Source: CAZEQD01 sp964514305 (lineage in GTDB: Bacteria > Acidobacteriota > Aminicenantia > Aminicenantales > Aminicenantaceae). From it: 11,735 nucleotides of DNA. The notes beneath the pieces are model-generated. The model was not told where the DNA came from and searched no databases. It worked only from the letters and a program-made list of their open reading frames with translations. The position numbers and the translations under genes were made by a program. The stretch spans positions 1-11,735 of the forward strand of contig CAZEQD010000060.1 of the NCBI GenBank assembly GCA_964514305.1. The letters are read 5' to 3'. The stretch's first letter is position 1; each line of letters begins with the position of its first letter. Below, piece by piece: positions 6,864 to 11,735 of this stretch.

Positions 6864-8873
6864 GTGAATTCTCTAAAAGCTGTAAAAAAAGACAGGCAAT
6901 TAAAAAATCACCTCAGAAAACAAAATAGGGGCGCAAAAAAAATCGAAAAAAACAACTTGACCCTTAATAGACTTTCTAACAAACCTAAATGGCTATTGGT
7001 TATTATCTCTATGACTATTATTCCTCTGCTGCTGTTGGTAGGAATAGAAACAGGATTACGCTGGAGCGGTTTTGGTTATCGACCAAACTTCTTTATTAAA
7101 GTAAAAAAGAGGCATGCTTATCTGAGTAATCAAAAGTTTGGCTGGCGCTTTTTTCCACCTCAATTAGCTCGAGAACCACTCCCTTTTTTTCTTCCTTTAG
7201 ATAAACCTCAAACCACCTATCGTATTTTTGTCCTGGGAGGTTCCGCTGCCAGAGGTGAACCTGACTACTCTTTCAGTTTCTCTAGAATTTTAGAGAAGAT
7301 GCTTTCCTATCATTTTCCAAGGAGTAAATTTGAAATTATCAACACGGCCATGGTCGCCATTAACTCTCATGTGGTCTACCAAATCGCCAAAGAATGTATA
7401 AAAATGAAACCTGATTTGTTCATTATTTACCTCGGGAACAATGAAGTAGTCGGCCCGTTTGGACCGGGAACCACCTTTCAATCTTTCTCACCTAATTTAA
7501 CTATGATTCGCCTTGGATTATGGGCCAAATCATTAAGGCTTGGTCAATTGCTTAATATCCCAATTCAAAAGCTACGGAGAAAGAGACAAAACCAAAAGGC
7601 CTGGCTAGGAATGGAGATGTTTCTGGAAAACAAGCTTCCATTCAACGATCCTCGCTTGAAAATAGTCTATAAACATTTTGCTAAGAACTTAGTTGACATC
7701 ATAACCATTGCCCGAAATTCAGGGGCCAAAGTAATTGTCTCTACAGTGGCTACAAATCTTAAAGATAATCCTCCTTTTGCCTCTGTCCATAGACAGGATC
7801 TTACTTTAAGTGAGGAGCATCAATGGGAAAAAAATTACAATATAGGCCTTGAAATGGAAGCAAATAAACAATATGAACAGGCAATCAAAGCCTACCTTCA
7901 AGCAGCTCAAATTGATAACAATTATGCCGATTTAAATTTCCACTTAGCACGGTGCTATCTCAAGGTTAATAAAAATGAAAAAGCTCACTATTCCTATGTA
8001 AAAGCCAGAGATCTGGATGCTTTACGCTTTCGGGCCGATAGTCAAATTAACAGGATCATTCGAAAAAAGACCCTAAATAGAGAAAATGAAGGTGTTTATT
8101 TTGTAGATACAGCCTCTTATTTCGAAAATAACACAAGAACCCCAACTAAAATTCCAGGTAAAGAATTGTTCTATGACCACGTCCATATGAATTTTTTTGG
8201 TAATTACCTCCTGGCTAAAGCTATATTTTCTAGACTAAAAGCCATCCTTCCTGAAAATATTAAAGCAAAGGCCCCAAAAGTAGCTTCACCTCCTCCTATA
8301 GAAAAATGGGCTCAGCTCCTGGCTTTTACTAAATGGGATCTTTACCAAATTCTCGGACGTATTCTAGATAGAATAAGACGCGCTCCCTTCACCAATCAAA
8401 TTGATCATGACCAACGACAAAAAGAGACTATTAACCAAATAAACCTTTTAAAAAAATATCTAAGGCCTTCTATCTTTGCCTTAATTGACCGAGTATATAA
8501 AAAATCTTTAGAAAATGACTCTGATGATTGGATCCTTCACTACAATTATGCTGAGCTCAGCCGAGAACGCGGCCGCTATGAGGAAGCCATGAAACACTGG
8601 CATCAAGTTCTAAATTATGTCCCTAACTTTGCTGACGTTTATAATAACTTAGGTGTTCTCTATGCTTACCGCCACCAGACCAAGGAAGCTATTACTCATT
8701 TCCGCCAAGCTTTGCATATTAATCCCTATCTAATCGAGGCCCAGATCAATTTAGGTCTCATTCTAAAAAAGATGGGAAATAAGAAGGAAGCTATCAAACA
8801 TCTCAAAAAAGCGCTCAGTTTAAGGCCTGAGGATAAAAAAATACGTGGTTACCTTGAAAGTTGCTATAATTAA
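6864..8873 (+). CDS. Membrane-anchored SGNH/GDSL-type hydrolase with tetratricopeptide repeats
   Basis: A 669-aa protein starting at GTG (6864), with AGGAAA just upstream. A basic cytoplasmic head (1-42) precedes one membrane segment (43-62), so the rest should lie outside the inner membrane. SGNH block I is LGGS (S127 nucleophile, GDS changed to GGS), block II NTAMVAIN (N160), block III GNNE (191-194), and block V DHVH (D438, H441). A triad S127-D438-H441 is plausible. TPR-like helices sit between blocks III and V (~320-385) and again at the C-terminus (~555-655, about three repeats; for example YNNLGVLYAYRHQTKEAITH at 593-612). This matches a common but uncharacterised SGNH-TPR family. The acyl substrate is unknown; such enzymes often de-acylate or acylate glycans. 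It converges on the carbamoyltransferase operon, with only 11 bp to the DUF5989 gene. Confidence 0.85.
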   Translation: MNSLKAVKKDRQLKNHLRKQNRGAKKIEKNNLTLNRLSNKPKWLLVIISMTIIPLLLLVGIETGLRWSGFGYRPNFFIKVKKRHAYLSNQKFGWRFFPPQLAREPLPFFLPLDKPQTTYRIFVLGGSAARGEPDYSFSFSRILEKMLSYHFPRSKFEIINTAMVAINSHVVYQIAKECIKMKPDLFIIYLGNNEVVGPFGPGTTFQSFSPNLTMIRLGLWAKSLRLGQLLNIPIQKLRRKRQNQKAWLGMEMFLENKLPFNDPRLKIVYKHFAKNLVDIITIARNSGAKVIVSTVATNLKDNPPFASVHRQDLTLSEEHQWEKNYNIGLEMEANKQYEQAIKAYLQAAQIDNNYADLNFHLARCYLKVNKNEKAHYSYVKARDLDALRFRADSQINRIIRKKTLNRENEGVYFVDTASYFENNTRTPTKIPGKELFYDHVHMNFFGNYLLAKAIFSRLKAILPENIKAKAPKVASPPPIEKWAQLLAFTKWDLYQILGRILDRIRRAPFTNQIDHDQRQKETINQINLLKKYLRPSIFALIDRVYKKSLENDSDDWILHYNYAELSRERGRYEEAMKHWHQVLNYVPNFADVYNNLGVLYAYRHQTKEAITHFRQALHINPYLIEAQINLGLILKKMGNKKEAIKHLKKALSLRPEDKKIRGYLESCYN

Positions 8874-8884
8874 AAAAACTTTAT

Positions 8885-9064
8885 CTAAAAAAGCGTATAA
8901 ATAAAGGGGGCAACAGCTGAGCTTTGGGTAAAAATTAATAAAAGGCTGAGTAGAATTAAAAATATTATCATAGGAATGAGCCACCAGAGTTTTCTTTTCC
9001 ATAGAAAAATTAAGAGCTCGCCGAAAATCCCTAATTTTGAAAGAAAATTTTTGACCAATCCCAT
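8885..9064 (-). CDS. DUF5989/SxtK-like small membrane protein
   Basis: A 59-aa protein found by translating the minus strand from the ATG at 9062-9064 to a TAG at 8885-8887. It begins MGLVKNFLSK and has a charged WKRKLWW segment (22-28), one membrane helix (~29-46), and the ending TQSSAVAPFIYTLF, which closely resembles the conserved C-terminus of DUF5989 proteins. That family is about 50 aa long and usually encoded beside carbamoyltransferases; the N-terminus here is slightly longer. It lies 81 bp downstream of the carbamoyltransferase on the same strand and next to an SxtJ-like gene. Function is unknown; a single-pass partner of the carbamoyltransferase or SxtJ is a reasonable inference. 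The ribosome site is weak (AGAG, about 7 bases upstream), so translation may depend on coupling or on upstream ribosomes. Confidence 0.85.
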   Translation of the reverse strand: MGLVKNFLSKLGIFGELLIFLWKRKLWWLIPMIIFLILLSLLLIFTQSSAVAPFIYTLF

Positions 9065-9145
9065 TTTAAGCTCTTCAGCCTGAGCTATTTATAAAATCTG
9101 CCAATTCTTTAATCATTTTCATAGATCTTAGCTTTATTAAGTAAT

Positions 9146-10921
9146 TTATTTCTTTATTATAAATTTTTCCAGGACTAAAAGATCCAGGCCGCTTCTTCTA
9201 AAAGTTGTGAAAGCATCCAAAGGAGAATTTACTATCGGTTCGCCTTTGAGATTAAAAGATGTATTAAGAAGGACTGGTGCACCTGTTGCTTGGCCAAATT
9301 TCTTTATAATTTGATAGTATCGAGGATTCCATTCCTCTCTGATGGTTTGAAGCCTGGCTGTTCCCAAATGGTTAACTGCTCTCATTTTGTCAGCCTTCTC
9401 TTCTTTCCAAGGTAAAACTAACAGCATATATCTTACTGGAAACTGATTAACAAAATCATTGGCTGCGAAAAAGCTTTCAGCCTCTTCTTCTAATATCACA
9501 GGAGCAAAAGGCCGAAATGGCTCTCGAAACTTTATTTTAAGGTTGACAATATCCTTCATTTCTTCCCTTCTTGGATCGGCCAAAATGCTTCTATTACCTA
9601 AAGCTCTTGGTCCCCACTCAAATCTTCCTTGAAATAGGCCTATAACTTTTCCAGCCATAATCTCATCCACAATTCTTGTTGTCAGCTCTTCTTCCTTGGC
9701 TAAATATTCATAATTGATATTGTTTTTTTTCAGGAATTCCTTAATTTCTCTTTCCGAATATTCTTTTCCCCAATAAGCATGCTCCAAAACAAAGGTTCTT
9801 GGCTTTCCCAACAGCCCATGATATACATAGAGAGCAGCCCCCAAAGCACCGCCGCTATCTCCCGCAGCTGGTTGTATAAAAAGCTGATTGAAGGGCGTCT
9901 CCATCAGAATTCGACCGTTAGCCTTAGAATTTAGGCCAACTCCGCCAGCAAGACAAAGATTTTTCATGCCTGTCTCTTTATAGAGAGAAATGGCAAGCTT
10001 TAATAAGATTTCCTCGGTTACTCTTTGAATACTGGCGGCCACATCCGCATAATTTTCGTTCTGCCGACATAACTGTCTGTAATTATCCGGCTTCGAACCA
10101 TAATATGAAGGAAATCTGGTCTTTGAAGTAAAAAATTTTAGGCCAGGATCTCTTGGTTGACCGAACAGTCTTTCAAATTTAGAATTAAATGTCTTCTCCT
10201 CAGAATAATGATAGGAAAAATAATCCATATTTAGCCAGAAAGAACCATCTGAGGCGACCTTAACGAGATTATCGTATATTTTCTCTACATACTTGGGCTG
10301 GCCATAAGGAGCCATCCCCATTACTTTATATTCTCCATTATTAACCTTAAATCCTAAAAAAGCTGTAAACGTACTGTAGAGAAGCCCCAGAGAATGGGGA
10401 AATTTTATCTCCTTAAATAATTTTATATCTGTGTTTTTACCAAGGCCCATAGCCGCTGTTGTCCACTCACCAACTCCATCTACAGTGAGGATGGCCGCCT
10501 CTTCAAAAGGAGACGCATAGAAAGCACTGGCTGCATGGGAGAGGTGATGCTCGCTAAAAAGGATTTTATTCTCATCAACTCCTACTTTTGTTTTTATAAG
10601 GTTTTTCAACCAAAGCTTATCTCCCAGCCAGGCGAGCATTGCCTCTGTGAAAACTTTCCATGACCTGGGAAAACTCTGGAAGATGGTCATTAAAATACGC
10701 TCAAATTTATGGAAGGGCTTTTCATAAAAAACCACATAATCCAAATCCTTTCCACAAAGGCCCTCATTCCTAAGGCAGAAATCTATGGCCTTTTCAGGAA
10801 AACTAAAATCATGCTTGATTCTGGTAAACCTTTCTTCCTCGGCTGCAGCTACCAGTTTTCCATCTTTGAGGAGAGCTGCAGCCGCATCATGGTAAAAACA
10901 GGAAATTCCCAGAATATACAT
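9146..10921 (-). CDS. Carbamoyltransferase (NodU/CmcH/TobZ family)
   Basis: A 591-aa protein of normal length for the family, with no signal peptide, so cytosolic. The ATG overlaps the preceding stop as TGATG. Residues 1-~365 form the Kae1-like carbamoyl-transfer domain: MYILGISCFYHDAAAAL at the start, EHHLSHAASAF (H125/H129 as the Kae1-type HxxxH metal pair), VDGVGEW (148-153), CLAGGVGLNSKANG (323-336), and AAGDSGGALGAA (D355). Residues ~375-591 are the YrdC-like domain with GLFQGRFEWGPRALGNRSIL (428-447) and FREPFRPFAPVI (465-476). The known chemistry is carbamoyl phosphate plus ATP to carbamoyl-adenylate, then transfer to a hydroxyl of an acceptor such as a sugar or antibiotic. All key motifs look intact. 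The acceptor is unknown. Flanking SxtJ-like and DUF5989 genes form its usual set of membrane partners. Confidence 0.95.
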   Translation of the reverse strand: MYILGISCFYHDAAAALLKDGKLVAAAEEERFTRIKHDFSFPEKAIDFCLRNEGLCGKDLDYVVFYEKPFHKFERILMTIFQSFPRSWKVFTEAMLAWLGDKLWLKNLIKTKVGVDENKILFSEHHLSHAASAFYASPFEEAAILTVDGVGEWTTAAMGLGKNTDIKLFKEIKFPHSLGLLYSTFTAFLGFKVNNGEYKVMGMAPYGQPKYVEKIYDNLVKVASDGSFWLNMDYFSYHYSEEKTFNSKFERLFGQPRDPGLKFFTSKTRFPSYYGSKPDNYRQLCRQNENYADVAASIQRVTEEILLKLAISLYKETGMKNLCLAGGVGLNSKANGRILMETPFNQLFIQPAAGDSGGALGAALYVYHGLLGKPRTFVLEHAYWGKEYSEREIKEFLKKNNINYEYLAKEEELTTRIVDEIMAGKVIGLFQGRFEWGPRALGNRSILADPRREEMKDIVNLKIKFREPFRPFAPVILEEEAESFFAANDFVNQFPVRYMLLVLPWKEEKADKMRAVNHLGTARLQTIREEWNPRYYQIIKKFGQATGAPVLLNTSFNLKGEPIVNSPLDAFTTFRRSGLDLLVLEKFIIKK

Positions 10922-11451
10922 CAGAATTGCCTTCTGTATTCTTCTAAGTTCTCAGGAATTTTCTGTTTAAGATGCCAAAAGGATTGGCAGTGAGCTGGAG
11001 GCTTAATCTTTAGAGGGTCTGAAAATATTTTTAGAATAAGGGCTAAGGGTGAAATAAAAATGAAAAAAAACAAAGAAAGCATAATTCTGCTCTGAAATCT
11101 TCCAGCTCTTTTAGAAAAATCTCTCCAGTTCAGCCAGAATCTCTTAAATATATTAGAAGGGCCGTGGTCAAGCCCCCTATTTTCCAGAGATTTATTGCCT
11201 GAAAAAGATCTAAAAAGAGAAGCGAGCCAGCCTGTTAGCCCAGACAAAACAATACAAATAATAACTAGAAGCCATCTATTTAAATCACAGACTATTTTAG
11301 ACAAGACAGTTCCTCCCCAGATTGTGGTGACCAATATCAAATCAAAAATAGCGGGTTTTACCTCGATAACTCTTCCAACCCTGCTTAAAGCGCCGGCAGA
11401 GTAAAAAACTATAGACAGAATAATAAGCAGCAAAAAGGAAAAGGCTTCCAT
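10921..11451 (-). CDS. SxtJ-like integral membrane protein
   Basis: A 176-aa protein from ATG at 11451 with only a weak purine-rich site upstream. Hydrophobic segments lie at ~3-22, ~35-52, ~60-80 and ~122-142. The C-terminal third carries the pattern I know from SxtJ-type proteins encoded beside carbamoyltransferases: a serine-arginine entry to a helix (SRIMLSLFFFIFISPLALIL, 121-140), then a DPL segment (145-147), SFW (157-159), and a closing YRRQF, like the usual SYW and ERQF. The N-terminal half, with three helices and a polar linker (82-118), is longer than the roughly 130-aa proteins I recall, so homology rests on the C-terminus. Its stop overlaps the carbamoyltransferase start, implying translational coupling and a shared job. 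Function is unknown; an inner-membrane partner for the carbamoyltransferase is inferred. Confidence 0.65.
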   Translation of the reverse strand: MEAFSFLLLIILSIVFYSAGALSRVGRVIEVKPAIFDLILVTTIWGGTVLSKIVCDLNRWLLVIICIVLSGLTGWLASLFRSFSGNKSLENRGLDHGPSNIFKRFWLNWRDFSKRAGRFQSRIMLSLFFFIFISPLALILKIFSDPLKIKPPAHCQSFWHLKQKIPENLEEYRRQF

Positions 11452-11661
11452 TAGATTTCTTTTTTACTTAAATATAAGAATCAGTCAAGGTATTCAGGCT
11501 TAATTTCAGATTTTTTTAATCCCCCGTTCCTAATTACTTCTTAAAGTGATCTATTATTAATTAAAAATCTGCATGAACCTGAGATCAACATCCTGAATTA
11601 AATCATATGCTTTTAAATTTTAATGCAACAATAATTCAAATTAAATTATAAAATATTAGTT
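11452..11661. other. Intergenic region upstream of the carbamoyltransferase operon
   Basis: About 210 AT-rich bases without a gene. A loose inverted repeat pairs CAGATTTTTTTAAT (11507-11520) with ATTAAAAATCTG (11560-11571). The only promoter candidate is the minus-strand one at 11602-11631. Confidence 0.45.
11602..11631 (-). promoter_or_regulatory. Candidate promoter for the SxtJ-like/carbamoyltransferase operon
   Basis: On the minus strand TTGTTG (11626-11631) is followed 18 bases later by TATGAT (11602-11607), close to sigma-70 consensus. It would leave a leader of about 145 bases before the SxtJ-like ATG. The AT-rich background makes chance matches likely. Confidence 0.3.
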
Positions 11662-11735
11662 TTAATAACCTGGAGTCTGATTGGGGAAATAATCCTCACA
11701 GCTCCCTTCTCGATATACATCAAGCGTTGTACAAT
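11662..11735 (-). CDS. Possible C-terminal end of a further gene (partial)
   Basis: Reading in from the right edge on the minus strand, one frame gives 23 codons ending at TAA (11662-11664): LDVYREGSCEDYFPNQTPGY at the C-terminus. The mix of acidic, aromatic and polar residues looks like a soluble or exported protein tail, but no family can be named. A second frame also stays open to a stop near 11650 with a less protein-like reading. If real, this gene lies about 210 bp upstream of the SxtJ-like gene on the same strand. Confidence 0.35.
   Translation of the reverse strand, partial: CTTLDVYREGSCEDYFPNQTPGY

Noticed and set aside
8874..8884. Bidirectional terminator between the convergent SGNH and DUF5989 genes
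   Set aside because: The gap is 11 bases of A/T-rich sequence with no stem-forming arms, so no terminator can be supported.
8820..9002. Minus-strand 60-codon frame starting MEKKTLVAHS
   Set aside because: It overlaps the end of the SGNH gene and is an out-of-frame reading of the DUF5989 gene, which gives a clear family match in another frame.
8885..11451. Saxitoxin biosynthesis
   Set aside because: Only the carbamoyltransferase, SxtJ-like and SxtK-like genes are present. No sxtA-type polyketide synthase, amidinotransferase or Rieske oxygenase genes are seen, and this trio occurs widely outside toxin clusters.

Overview
The window is AT-rich bacterial DNA from a diderm: it carries a TonB-dependent outer-membrane receptor and several proteins with Sec-type signal peptides. 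A receptor with a carboxypeptidase-regulatory-like N-terminus, secreted M24 peptidases in tandem, and an SGNH hydrolase carrying TPRs together resemble Candidatus Aminicenantes or a related Acidobacteriota-like lineage. That placement is inferred from gene style; there is no rRNA or marker gene here.

Left half (1-6437), all on the minus strand. Reading 5'->3' on that strand: a 933-aa receptor (3636-6437), a cytoplasmic DUF885-family protein whose metal-binding signature is altered (1795-3381), a secreted M24 metallopeptidase with all five metal ligands (280-1650), and the N-terminus of a close M24 paralogue cut by the window edge (1-201). The order suggests a peptide capture and degradation locus: uptake across the outer membrane, trimming in the periplasm, and further processing in the cytoplasm. 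The substrate cannot be read from the sequence. Gaps of 78-254 bp mean that a single transcript is not proven.

Middle (6438-6863): a 426-bp divergent intergenic region. It holds a long leader for the receptor, with a perfect but orphan Shine-Dalgarno sequence and a hairpin, and weak promoter candidates on both strands.

Right half (6864-11735). A plus-strand membrane-anchored SGNH hydrolase with TPRs (6864-8873) converges on a minus-strand operon: an SxtJ-like membrane protein (10921-11451), a NodU/TobZ-type carbamoyltransferase (9146-10921, start overlapping the preceding stop as TGATG), and a 59-aa DUF5989/SxtK-like membrane protein (8885-9064), recovered by reading the minus strand by hand. 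The carbamoyltransferase, SxtJ and SxtK-like set recalls sxtI-sxtJ-sxtK of the saxitoxin cluster, but nothing else here points to saxitoxin. The set is best read as a general membrane-associated carbamoylation module of unknown acceptor, possibly linked to the SGNH protein. The last 74 bases may hold the C-terminal end of another minus-strand gene.

The most notable points are the unlisted DUF5989 gene and its module, the SxtJ-like protein with an unusual N-terminal half, the DUF885 protein without a normal HExxPGH motif, and the orphan Shine-Dalgarno in the receptor leader. No tRNA, rRNA, CRISPR array, insertion sequence or attachment site was seen.
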